This document shows, piece after piece, positions 52,034 to 59,921 of a stretch of 64,000 nt of DNA (positions are counted from its first letter, which is position 1; every line of letters starts with the position of its first letter). This stretch comes from JBBQNJ01 sp038329845 (GTDB lineage Bacteria; Planctomycetota; Phycisphaerae; Tepidisphaerales; Tepidisphaeraceae): NCBI GenBank assembly GCA_038329845.1, contig JBBQNJ010000015.1, positions 1 to 64,000 on the forward strand, in the 5' to 3' direction. The position numbers were made by a program, and so were the translations under genes. A model generated the notes under the pieces. It worked only from the letters and a program-made list of their open reading frames with translations, did not search any database and was not told the DNA's origin.

Positions 52034-52876
52034 TCACGCCCGATAGAGTAGCGGATTCAAAGGCGAATCCACCGCGTCGCCCGGTTTCAGGCCGGGCAGC
52101 CAGGTCTTCAGGTCGTTCTGCTGGTTCTTGTTCTTCGGAGACGCCACGCGGCAGCCATCGGCGACGTAGATTACGGTCATCACCTTGCGCGGCGAACCGG
52201 AGGTGTTGGCACCGGCGCGATGGAACGTCCAGCCGTAGTGGAAGCTGACCTCGCCCAGATCGAACGGCTCATCCACCAGCGGCAACCCTTTCTCAAGAAG
52301 TGATTTGCTGATCTTTGCCTCGCTGTCATCGCTGATCTCGATGTTGCGGCCCACGGCATGGCGATGGCTGGTGGCGCTGAAGCCCAGCGGGCCCATCTCC
52401 ATCGGCGTTGCTTGCAGCGGAATCCACGCCGTCACCGTGTTGTCGGTGTCTACCGGCCAGTAATACTGGTCGGCATGCCAGGGAGTGATCCCGCCGCCCG
52501 GCTCTTTGTACAGCGCCTGGTCATGATAAATGCGAACCCCGCCCACGCCCATCAGTTCCGCCGCGATCCGCGCCAGCCGCGCCGAAAAGCTGAGCTCTTT
52601 CACCACGTCGCTCTTCGTCCACAAATTCATGATCTGGAGAAACGCCTTTTCATAGGTGTTCCGCTGGTCCATTGGCTTGGTTTGATGGTTCAGCCGAAAA
52701 ACCTGCTCGGTGATCTGCCGCCCGTAGTGTTTAATCACCTGCGGCGACAGCACGTTCTTGAGCTTGATGAACCCCTCGGACTGAAAACGCCGCACCTGTT
52801 CGCTCGTCAGGCCGTAAGGCGCTTGCAACTGCTCGCGCAGGTCTGAATCGCTGCTGATGGATGCCGATGGGTTCAT
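52034..52876 (-). CDS. phytanoyl-CoA dioxygenase (PhyH) family protein
   Basis: 280-aa Fe(II)/2-oxoglutarate dioxygenase of the PhyH type. The facial triad is visible: His and Asp in PWHADQYYW (about 137) and the distal His in WTFHRAGANTS (about 222), with Arg in the following SPRKVMTVIYV for 2-oxoglutarate. YRA ends the protein as in many planctomycete PhyH paralogues. It is cytoplasmic. The substrate is unknown; family members hydroxylate lipids, ectoine or small metabolites. Confidence 0.88.
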   Translation of the reverse strand: MNPSASISSDSDLREQLQAPYGLTSEQVRRFQSEGFIKLKNVLSPQVIKHYGRQITEQVFRLNHQTKPMDQRNTYEKAFLQIMNLWTKSDVVKELSFSARLARIAAELMGVGGVRIYHDQALYKEPGGGITPWHADQYYWPVDTDNTVTAWIPLQATPMEMGPLGFSATSHRHAVGRNIEISDDSEAKISKSLLEKGLPLVDEPFDLGEVSFHYGWTFHRAGANTSGSPRKVMTVIYVADGCRVASPKNKNQQNDLKTWLPGLKPGDAVDSPLNPLLYRA

Positions 52877-53060
52877 TGGGTGTTCTCCGGGTTAACAAAA
52901 GGGATGCAGAGCATAGGCATCGAGCGGCGAGAAAGTCCCGCGAGCCCCGGGGGCGCTTGCTTTGCGTGCATCGCCGATGCCGCGTGGGTTTGGCGTCGAT
53001 CCGCAGACCGGCTATAAATTGCGGCGGTTTCTCGTTCGCCCTTACACCAAGGCCTCGTCC

Positions 53061-55526
53061 ATGCGCCAATCCTGCTTCTTACCGCTCGTGGGTTTTTTCG
53101 CTCTCCTGTGCATTATGCCGTCGGCCCGCGCCCAGGCACCGGGGGACGAAGCCGCGGCGGTGCTGGCGGGGCGAATTTTCCCCTTCGCCCAAGGCGCCCT
53201 GACCGCGAAAAATATCGGTGAACCGCACTGGCGGCAGAGCGCTGCGTTGTTCGAGGCGTGCTCGCGTCTGGAACCGGCCGAGCCGCGATATCCACGGCTC
53301 CAGGGAGAAGCGCTGCTCCAGGCCCGCGACCTCGACGGGGCCATCGAGGCGCTCTCCGCGGTCCGCCGCCTGGACCCCCAGGATCAATTCGTGCAGACCC
53401 AGTTGATCGATCTTTACCTGGCGCGGATGGAGGGTGCCGATCAGCGGATCGCCTATGTGCGCGACCTGGTGGGTCGCACGACGCTGGCGGCACCGGTACG
53501 GTCGTATGCCGCCTATCGCTCGGCGGTGCTGCTGTTCGAGCGGATGCGCGACGACCAGGCGATGGGGCTGCTGGGCGAGGCGCTGCGGCTGAACCCCCGC
53601 AATCTGCCGGCCCTGCAACTGCAATATCAACGCGAAGGCTCGCACGGGTCGGCTTTCGAGCGCGTTAAGTCCATGCTCGCCATGATCCGCGCCAATCCGC
53701 TCCAGCCGGCGATCCTGGCGGATTTGGCGGGAGAACTGGCGGATGTCGGACTGACCGAACCGGCCGTGCGGTGGTATGGCGCGGCGATTAACGCCGCCAA
53801 TCGCCTGGGCATGGCCCTGCCTCCCGGGGCGCTGGCGGGGTATTCAGCCGCTTTGTTCATTTCCGATCATCCCCAGGTCGCGGCCAATGTCGTACAGCAG
53901 GTGCTGAACCAGAACCCCGAGGATCCCGACGCCTGGTTCGTCATGTTGGCGATCACACAGAACAACAACGATGTGGAAGGGGCCAAGAAAATCCGCCAGT
54001 CGGCCGCGGCGGTGCTTCATAATCGCCTGGCCAGGGCGCGCCAGGCCATCGGCGATCGCGCCGCCACCACCCGACCGCTCAGCGACCCGGCACCCGAGGA
54101 ACTGCCCGATCTCGCCGGCGATGCGCAGCGCCTGCAAAAGCTCGACGATCCCCAGCGGCGCGACGAGTTGACGGGTCAATACATCTCGGCACTGGCCGAC
54201 CTCGCCTGGTTCGAGACGTACTTCAACAACAAATCGGCGCCGGCGCTCCAGGCGGCGAAGGTGATCCGCGCCATCCAGGGCGACGCCAGCGTGACCGCGG
54301 CCCGGCTCGAGGGCTGGGGCTATCTGCGCGGGACCAAACCCGATGAAGCTCGGCACAAGTTGTCGGCCATCAGCGACCGCGACGCCTTGGCCGAACTGGG
54401 GATCATCCAGCTTGACCGCGCGGCGAAGGATGCCGATCCCCGACGAATCGCCTCGACGGCCCGCAAACTGGTCAGCGAGCATCCTTCGGGTGCCTTGGGC
54501 GCGATCCTGTGGGCGGCGCTGCGAGATCAGGCCCAGCGCATCACCCCGACCATGGGCGACCATATCCAGGCCCAACTCGATGAGTTCCCCAAGAATTGGC
54601 TCGATATTATCGAGCTGCCCCAGCAGTTCTACGGCCTCCGTATTCGCCCGCTGCGGGTCTCGCATGGCTTCGGCGAGCCCATGCTCTGCCGCGTTACGCT
54701 GCAAAATTTGGGCGAACAGGACCTGACGATCGGTCCCGACGGGGTAATCCAACGCGATTTGTGGTTTGACGCCCAGCTCAAGGGCGTCGCCGATCAGTTG
54801 TTGCCCGGCGTGGCTTACGACCGGCTCAGCCAGGCGATGGTGCTGGCACCGCGGCAACGACTCAGCCAGGTCGTGCGGATCGACCAGGGTTCGCTCGATG
54901 AACTCATGCGCAAGAATCCCGGGCCGTCGCTGACGTTTCAGGGATTGGCCACGACGAATCCGCGCCCCGCCGGGCAGGGCGTTGCGCCGGGTCCGGCCGG
55001 CTATCGAATTCCGTTCGATCGCCTGATCGAGCGGACGGCTTATCCCTTGACCGACGATGCTTCCAAGCAGCGGATCTACGACGAAATCGACAAGGGAACC
55101 GTCGAACAACGGATGGCGAATCTCCAGGTTCTGGCGGCGTACATCCGGCTGCTTGGCGCCGAGGGCACCGATCCGCAACTGCGTCCGCTGGCGGGGGAGT
55201 TTCTGCAGGTGATTCGTCGAGCCCGCCGTGACAGCAGCCCCGCCGTGGGCGCGTTCGCATCATTGCACGCGGCGTTGCTGGAAACCCCCGCCGACGCGAT
55301 GGAGACTCGCCGGGAGATGGCCCGCGCCGATGGCTGGTTCACCCGCCTGCTGTCGATGGTCGCCATGACCAGCCTGCCGCTCGATCAGCAAAAGCGGTTG
55401 GCCGAGCCGCTTGCCGATGACGCCGACCCCACCGTGGCCCGCTACGCTCGCGCAGCGTTGGCGATCGCCTCCACCCCCGCGACAGCGCCGGCCACGGCCC
55501 CCAGCCAACCCAGCCCGCCGCGATAG
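53061..55526 (+). CDS. large secreted TPR-like protein
   Basis: 821-aa exported protein. Signal peptide about 1-24 (FLPLVGFFALLCIMPSARAQ). The first about 330 residues contain TPR-like helix pairs, for example LFEACSRLEPAEPRYPRLQGEALLQARDLDGAIEALSAVRRLDPQ, and ALLSEALRLNPRNL-type repeats. The middle part is helical, and a beta-rich part (about 550-640, LCRVTLQNLGEQDLTIGPDGVIQRDLWF) is followed by a helical C-terminus and an Ala/Pro/Thr tail. Likely a periplasmic scaffold; partner unknown. ATG 53061 starts the signal peptide; the frame is open upstream. Confidence 0.75.
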   Translation: MRQSCFLPLVGFFALLCIMPSARAQAPGDEAAAVLAGRIFPFAQGALTAKNIGEPHWRQSAALFEACSRLEPAEPRYPRLQGEALLQARDLDGAIEALSAVRRLDPQDQFVQTQLIDLYLARMEGADQRIAYVRDLVGRTTLAAPVRSYAAYRSAVLLFERMRDDQAMGLLGEALRLNPRNLPALQLQYQREGSHGSAFERVKSMLAMIRANPLQPAILADLAGELADVGLTEPAVRWYGAAINAANRLGMALPPGALAGYSAALFISDHPQVAANVVQQVLNQNPEDPDAWFVMLAITQNNNDVEGAKKIRQSAAAVLHNRLARARQAIGDRAATTRPLSDPAPEELPDLAGDAQRLQKLDDPQRRDELTGQYISALADLAWFETYFNNKSAPALQAAKVIRAIQGDASVTAARLEGWGYLRGTKPDEARHKLSAISDRDALAELGIIQLDRAAKDADPRRIASTARKLVSEHPSGALGAILWAALRDQAQRITPTMGDHIQAQLDEFPKNWLDIIELPQQFYGLRIRPLRVSHGFGEPMLCRVTLQNLGEQDLTIGPDGVIQRDLWFDAQLKGVADQLLPGVAYDRLSQAMVLAPRQRLSQVVRIDQGSLDELMRKNPGPSLTFQGLATTNPRPAGQGVAPGPAGYRIPFDRLIERTAYPLTDDASKQRIYDEIDKGTVEQRMANLQVLAAYIRLLGAEGTDPQLRPLAGEFLQVIRRARRDSSPAVGAFASLHAALLETPADAMETRREMARADGWFTRLLSMVAMTSLPLDQQKRLAEPLADDADPTVARYARAALAIASTPATAPATAPSQPSPPR

Positions 55527-55579
55527 GCTGATGTCCCCTTGGTCCGTCCGGAAAGAGGAAACACCGGCGAAAATTTTTC

Positions 55580-55608
55580 TTGACTTACAAATTGGACGTG
55601 CTTATCCT
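55580..55608 (+). promoter_or_regulatory. promoter of the small ferredoxin gene
   Basis: TTGACT (55580-55585) and TATCCT (55603-55608) are 17 bp apart in an AT-rich patch. A small palindrome GGACCT-AC-AGGTCC (55621-55634) sits just after the expected start and may be an operator or leader hairpin. Confidence 0.6.
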
Positions 55609-55670
55609 GTATTGAGTAGTGGACCTACAGGTCCGATTTAGCCGAGTTTCCTTTTTTGGGAGTGCTTGAG

Positions 55671-55844
55671 ATGCCCGCTGTTGTCGATATCGAGAAGTGC
55701 GATGGTTGCAAAAGTTGTGAAGATTCCTGCCCGCAGCAGGCGATCGCGGTCGAAGAGAAGGCCAGCGTCAATGTGGAAGAGTGCATTGACTGCAACGCCT
55801 GCGTGGATGCCTGCCCCTCCGGCGCCATCGCGATGAAGGATTAG
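55671..55844 (+). CDS. 2[4Fe-4S] ferredoxin
   Basis: 57-aa clostridial-type ferredoxin with two [4Fe-4S] motifs, CDGCKSCEDSCP (about 8-19) and CIDCNACVDACP (about 37-48). Cytoplasmic electron carrier. GGGAG lies about 8 bp before ATG 55671. It has its own promoter and is divergent from, and 126 bp away from, the PduT end, so it may serve PduS, but this is only proximity. Confidence 0.93.
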   Translation: MPAVVDIEKCDGCKSCEDSCPQQAIAVEEKASVNVEECIDCNACVDACPSGAIAMKD

Positions 55845-55970
55845 GCCAGGATTCTGAGGTTTTCTAAGCCAGGCGATGGGGATGAGCCGATGGTTTGGCC
55901 GACGGCTCATTTTGCTGCGCCGCGACTCGATCGGACGATGGTTCGCCGGGGGTCTGTCGCGGCGCGGGCG

Positions 55971-56534
55971 TTAGAGATACTCGGCGAACAATTCGCGGCT
56001 GGGGCGCGGGATCACCACCGCCGAAACCAGCAGTCCCTTGGCCCGCACCATTTCCTTGGCTTTCTCCACCGCGACGCGGCAGTCGGCGACGCTGCCGGCG
56101 AGCATCACCAGCCCCTTGCCTCCCAAGGCCATGGCGATGTGAATCTTGAACAGCGTGACATTGGCCGCCTTGGCCGCCACGTCGGCCGCCTCGAGGGCGC
56201 TGGCGGCGGAAAACGTCTCGATGATCCCGAGGCTGGGCACGTCGGTGGGCTTCTCGACGGTCAATTGAATTGACTGGCCCAGAGCGCGGAAGACATCGGG
56301 ATGGATCGCCGCGATCAGCAACTGGTCGATCACCCCATCGGGCGCCGCTTCGAGGCCGGCCGTCAGTGCCGCGCGGGCGGCCGAAACGTTCCCGCCCACC
56401 ACCACGATGTATTTGCCCGAGCAGATGCTGCGCCCCAACAGCAGGCGAACACTCGCCGCCTTGAGCATCGCATCCTGGACCAGGTGTCCGATGCCGATGC
56501 TCGTCAACTCGATCATGGCGATGGCGTCATTCAT
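55971..56534 (-). CDS. pduT: PduT-like tandem-BMC shell protein with Fe-S cysteine
   Basis: 187-aa trimeric microcompartment shell protein with two BMC domains (about 4-85 and 97-175). MIELTSIGIGHLVQDAMLKAA and LGIIETFSAASALEAADVAAKAANVTL are the two fold signatures, and the C-terminal VVIPRPSRELF matches PduT. Cys38 in RSICSGKY is at the same number and context as the PduT cysteine that holds a [4Fe-4S] cluster in the trimer pore. It follows PduS by 21 bp. No other shell protein gene is in the window, so the compartment itself is encoded elsewhere. Confidence 0.92.
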   Translation of the reverse strand: MNDAIAMIELTSIGIGHLVQDAMLKAASVRLLLGRSICSGKYIVVVGGNVSAARAALTAGLEAAPDGVIDQLLIAAIHPDVFRALGQSIQLTVEKPTDVPSLGIIETFSAASALEAADVAAKAANVTLFKIHIAMALGGKGLVMLAGSVADCRVAVEKAKEMVRAKGLLVSAVVIPRPSRELFAEYL

Positions 56535-56555
56535 GGTGAACCGCTTAAAAGAAGG

Positions 56556-57866
56556 TCAGCCGCCGAGATCGGCCTCGATCGTGATCGCGCCGTCGATCGA
56601 CGCGATTTTCCCGTCGATGCTGGCGTGGATCACCGCGCCCAGCGCTTCGCCCGGCGGGCGGGCGACTTCATCGCCGGTACGCACGCGCTGGCCAACCGCA
56701 ACCCGCGCCTCGGCCGGTGCCCCGGCGTGCTGCTTAAGCGGCAGCACCACCCGCCCGGAGCGATAGTCTGTTTCCAACAGCGGACCGGTGTTCACAAAGC
56801 CGCTTAGACCCATTTTGCGGATCAGTCGCGGCACGGGGACGCGCCGATCGTCCAGATGCAGCGCCGCCCGATCGGGATCGGCCTCGGTTGCCCACGTTGT
56901 CTTCTGCTTCATCAGCGAACTCTTGTTCGTCGAGCAAATGGTCTTGGGGTCCAGGTCCTCGGGGCAGGCCATCATGGTGCAAAGGTTGCATTCGCAGCAG
57001 AACAGGGTGCCGATCACGTTCGACTGGCCGGTTTCGTTGAACCCGAGCGAGCGCATCGCTTTGTGCGGCTCGATGGGATGTCCCAGCAGCCAGCGCGGGC
57101 AGAAATACGTGCAAAACGTGCATTGATCGCAGGCGCTGGCGCCGATCCGCCGGATCGCGGCCAGCGGCTTGGTGTAGCGAATCACCAGCGGATGATCCGG
57201 CGGCAGGACGATCAGTCCTCCGGTGGTTTTGGTCACCGGCTGGGTCAAGTCGTCGCAGAATCGTCCCATCATCGCCCCGCCCACCAGCACCACCGGGTCG
57301 GGGGTATCGGCGCCCCCGGCGAGTTCGATGCACTCGGCGAAGCTCGTCCCCACCGCCACGCCGATCGTCACCGGGCTTTTCACCGCTCCGGCCACGGTCA
57401 GATATTTCCGAATTACCGGCGCATCGAGCGCGATGTTGAGTGCCGTTTCGACGTTGATCACCACGCAGCCGACCGACAGGGGGATATTCCCCGGAGCGAT
57501 GATCCGCCCGGTGACGTCATAGACCAGGATGAACTCATCGCCCGCCGGATAGGAATCACTCAATGGCTTGATCCGCATTCCCGCCGGCAGCAGGGGGGTT
57601 AGCTTCTTGATCAGCGCTGTGTATTTGTGCTTGATCCCGATCACCGCCGACGATGCGCCCACGCACTGCCGCGCCTGCTCTAGTCCATCGCTGATCTGAT
57701 GCGGGAACGCTCCCAGCAGCTCCTTGTCCTTGTGGAGCAGCGGCTCGCACTCGGCGGCGTTGAGGATGATCGTCTCGGCCTTGGCGCGCAGCTTCACATG
57801 GGTTGGGAATCCTCCCCCCCCAGCCCCGACCACGCCGTTTGCCTGAGCTCGATCCGCAAGACTCAT
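56556..57866 (-). CDS. pduS: PduS-like RnfC-type flavoprotein reductase
   Basis: 436-aa homologue of PduS, a flavin and iron-sulfur cobalamin reductase or electron conduit of propanediol compartments. The N-terminus GVVGAGGGGFPTHVKL is the RnfC/Nqo1-like flavin/nucleotide loop. Two ferredoxin-type sites occur at about 260-310: CDQCTFCTYFCP and CCECNLCTMMACP. A C-terminal barrel-sandwich part (GRVVLPLKQHAGAPAEARVAVGQRV) ends it. pduT follows 21 bp downstream. The pair would move electrons across the shell. ATG 57866 is chosen; the frame runs on upstream without conservation. Confidence 0.9.
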   Translation of the reverse strand: MSLADRAQANGVVGAGGGGFPTHVKLRAKAETIILNAAECEPLLHKDKELLGAFPHQISDGLEQARQCVGASSAVIGIKHKYTALIKKLTPLLPAGMRIKPLSDSYPAGDEFILVYDVTGRIIAPGNIPLSVGCVVINVETALNIALDAPVIRKYLTVAGAVKSPVTIGVAVGTSFAECIELAGGADTPDPVVLVGGAMMGRFCDDLTQPVTKTTGGLIVLPPDHPLVIRYTKPLAAIRRIGASACDQCTFCTYFCPRWLLGHPIEPHKAMRSLGFNETGQSNVIGTLFCCECNLCTMMACPEDLDPKTICSTNKSSLMKQKTTWATEADPDRAALHLDDRRVPVPRLIRKMGLSGFVNTGPLLETDYRSGRVVLPLKQHAGAPAEARVAVGQRVRTGDEVARPPGEALGAVIHASIDGKIASIDGAITIEADLGG

Positions 57867-57958
57867 CCCGGGCCATTCTCCCCGACATGCCCCCGCCCGT
57901 CCAGCGTCGCAGCGCGATCCTCTCCCGCGGGCACCCGGCGAAAAAAGGGGCGCATCAA

Positions 57959-58192
57959 AAAAAGGGGACGCGCTGAATGCCATTCACTTAACGTGAAAAC
58001 GGCTGGGAAAAGTCGCCTTATTGGTCTAAGACTGCTGTTGAGTTCGCCGATTTTGGCCCTTAAGTGAATGGCATTCGGGACGCGCTTATTATTTCATAAG
58101 GTAATAGAGTGGCACTGTTATAAATAACTCTTATCTCATATTTTTCTTACAAATCTGGGGAGTCTACCGAAAAAGAAGCGCGTCCCCTTTTT
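57959..58192. mobile_element. outer GGGGACG inverted-repeat element
   Basis: Left end AAAAAGGGGACGCGCT (57959-57974; continued as T after the insert) and right end AAGCGCGTCCCCTTTTT (58176-58192) are inverted repeats. Without the inserted MITE and one target copy the element would be about 122 bp. Its own interior (58088-58175) is AT-rich and non-coding, like the 49395 element. Confidence 0.85.
57975..58076. mobile_element. 102-bp MITE inserted into the outer element
   Basis: Perfect 17-bp terminal inverted repeats, GAATGCCATTCACTTAA (57975-57991) and its complement (58060-58076). A 10-bp direct repeat GGGACGCGCT flanks it (57965-57974 and 58077-58086), the expected target duplication of a DDE transposase; 10 bp fits IS4-like elements. 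No coding capacity. Confidence 0.9.
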
Positions 58193-58289
58193 GCATTGCG
58201 TTCCCTTTTTACGTTGGCCGCAGGCAATTTCTCGCTCCTCCAAATTTTGGGCACATCCTCGTCGGCAAGCAAGGGCGAACCGCGCATAC

Positions 58290-58322
58290 AAAAAGCCCGC
58301 CATTGGGCAATGGCGGGCTTTT
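58290..58322 (-). terminator. terminator of rplU
   Basis: AAAAGCCCGCCATT-GGGC-AATGGCGGGCTTTT is a perfect 14-bp stem. Its U-run on the minus strand lies 24 bp after the rplU stop. Confidence 0.9.
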
Positions 58323-58345
58323 CACAAGATCATCATCGGGCGCGG

Positions 58346-58657
58346 TCAGACGGTGATGCCGCTGACCTTCACCTCGGTGTAGTGCTGTCGATGCCCCTTG
58401 CGAAGCCGGTAGCGCTTGCGGCGCTTGTACTTGAAGATGTCGATCTTCGGTCCGGCCTTAGGACCCACAACATCGGCCGACACGCTGGCACCGCTGACCG
58501 TGGGCAGGCCGATCTTCGCCTTTCCCTCGCCGCCGACCAGCAACACGCGATCGAACGTAACGGTCTTGGTCTGTTCATCCACCTCGCGGTCGATCAGCAG
58601 CCGATCGCCGCTGGTCACCTTGTATTGTTTTCCGCCGTCTTCGATGATCGCGTACAT
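58346..58657 (-). CDS. rplU: 50S ribosomal protein L21
   Basis: 103-aa L21, a 23S rRNA-binding protein of the large subunit. The start YAIIEDGGKQYKV, the central VGGEGKAKIGLPTV and the C-terminal FKYKRRKRYRLRKGHRQHYTEVKV are canonical. ATG 58657 is the family start. rpmA (L27) would normally follow, but a terminator ends the transcript and no rpmA is seen here, so the usual rplU-rpmA operon is split. Confidence 0.97.
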   Translation of the reverse strand: MYAIIEDGGKQYKVTSGDRLLIDREVDEQTKTVTFDRVLLVGGEGKAKIGLPTVSGASVSADVVGPKAGPKIDIFKYKRRKRYRLRKGHRQHYTEVKVSGITV

Positions 58658-58778
58658 GTCCGAAGTCTCCCTGGGGCCATCACACCGCAAAATATAAAGA
58701 GCCGAGTATTTTCGGCAAGAATCGGGCGATGTCAAGTTCCCAATCGCGCGATTTTTTCAAATGTCCGGATTCACCGAG

Positions 58779-58867
58779 GCGGCAGGGGGACATCTGGAAT
58801 ATTCCCTCGACGGGCGCTGGCAGGGGCGGATGGCGTGCCAGGAATATTCTGGATGTCCCTGTGCCGC
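58779..58867. mobile_element. 89-bp GGGGACATC...GAATATTCC inverted-repeat element
   Basis: 27-bp inverted ends at 58779-58805 and 58841-58867 differ at four positions, with core GGGACATC..GAATATTCC. A smaller hairpin (CTGGCA/TGCCAG) occupies the interior. The right end abuts the HhH protein stop codon. A half-copy occurs near 47212. Non-coding; differs from the GGGGACGCG family. Confidence 0.82.
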
Positions 58868-59281
58868 TTAGGGTGACGAAATCGGCGGGGTCGGCGGTGG
58901 GTCGAATCTCAGGCACGGTCCGATGCGCTCGATCATGGCGGGGCCGACGCCGGGGACTTTCAGCAGGTCGGTTGGGGACTGGAACGGCCTGGAGCCGCGC
59001 CCGGCGTCGATGAACTGCTGGCGGTAGACGACTATTTGGCGGGCTCGCTTTTCGCCTAATTGCGGCAGGGATGCCAGCGTTGTCCATTCGGCGATGTTGG
59101 GGTCGATGCGATCCTCGAGCTCTTCGGCGCGGGGACCGGCGATCATCTGGGGGTCGTCCATCGTCGCCGGCTGGCGCCACGCGCGAACCGCCTGGTAGAC
59201 GAGCAGCGCCCCCAGCAGCAGCAGCAGGACCCGGCGCTGGGCACCGGTCCAGAAAGGCTCGGGGGGCAGGACTTTGGCCAT
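58868..59281 (-). CDS. helix-hairpin-helix (ComEA-like) membrane protein
   Basis: 137-aa protein. A short N-terminus and one transmembrane helix (RRVLLLLLGALLVYQAVRAW, about 16-35) precede a C-terminal helix-hairpin-helix pair. IDPNIAEWTTLASLPQLGEKRARQIVVYRQQF and LLKVPGVGPAMIERIGPCLRF are typical of ComEA-like DNA-binding modules. It may bind DNA at the outer face of the inner membrane (competence) or be a general HhH protein. No other competence gene is nearby. ATG 59281 starts MAKVLPPEPF. Confidence 0.78.
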   Translation of the reverse strand: MAKVLPPEPFWTGAQRRVLLLLLGALLVYQAVRAWRQPATMDDPQMIAGPRAEELEDRIDPNIAEWTTLASLPQLGEKRARQIVVYRQQFIDAGRGSRPFQSPTDLLKVPGVGPAMIERIGPCLRFDPPPTPPISSP

Positions 59282-59308
59282 GAGGACCTCTTCCGCGGCG
59301 ATCGCCGC

Positions 59309-59773
59309 TTACCAATCCCCCGTCGAGCGCCGGTCTGACTTCAATTCCCCCCGCCGTCGTTTGCCCTCGAGCCGGCGTTTGCGGCTGGCGCGGGTGGGGC
59401 GGGTCTTCCTGCGACGTTTCGGCTCGACACTCGCTTCGATCAATAATTGCCGCAGCTTTTCCATCGCATCGGCGCGATTGGACTCCTGGCTGCGGTGCGC
59501 TTCGGCCGTGACGTGGATCTCATCGGCGATCGTCAACCGCCCGCCGGCCAGCGCGCGCAGTCGCGCCATCGCGGCGAGGGACATCCCGCGGAGGTGTTCA
59601 AGCGAGAGCCACAGCTCCACCTTGGTGTTGACCTTATTGACATTCTGACCGCCCGGCCCGCTCGAGCGGGCGAACTGCATGCGCAGGCCCGCCGGCGCCG
59701 TCGAGATGCCCGGCGCCAGTTCGATCCCGCCTTCGGTAGTTGCGCCCGGTGTGTCGTTCACGCGGTCCATCAT
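59309..59773 (-). CDS. arfB: ArfB/YaeJ-type ribosome rescue hydrolase
   Basis: 154-aa peptidyl-tRNA hydrolase of the ArfB family, which frees stalled ribosomes. The GGQ motif is in SSGPGGQNVNKVNTKVEL (41-43). The basic C-terminal tail needed to enter the empty mRNA channel is present (KRRRKTRPTRASRKRR). It lacks codon-recognition domains, so it is not a full release factor. The start is ATG 59773 (MMDRVND); a longer frame to 59824 is unsupported. It lies 27 bp upstream of the HhH gene on the same strand. Confidence 0.92.
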   Translation of the reverse strand: MMDRVNDTPGATTEGGIELAPGISTAPAGLRMQFARSSGPGGQNVNKVNTKVELWLSLEHLRGMSLAAMARLRALAGGRLTIADEIHVTAEAHRSQESNRADAMEKLRQLLIEASVEPKRRRKTRPTRASRKRRLEGKRRRGELKSDRRSTGDW

Positions 59774-59921
59774 ACCCGCATCCCGGCGATTGGACGTTCT
59801 GTTGCAATCAAGTAGAAATGTCACGGTCGGCGTTTGTCACCCCCTCACCCCCTCCCCCCCTCACCTTCCCTTCACCCGAGAGTGGCGATCGCCGATGCGC
59901 GGACCTATATTGGATCGTGTC

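Larger units (their letters stand above)
57867..58345. other. 479-bp gap holding a nested mobile element and rplU terminator
   Basis: It contains the outer GGGGACG element, the inserted 102-bp MITE and the rplU terminator, each listed separately. The remaining sequence, 57867-57950 and 58195-58285, shows no gene. Confidence 0.6.

Noticed and set aside
55971..57866. A full microcompartment operon
   Set aside because: Only PduT and PduS are present. The neighbouring genes (rplU, HhH protein, TPR protein) are unrelated, so no operon is claimed.
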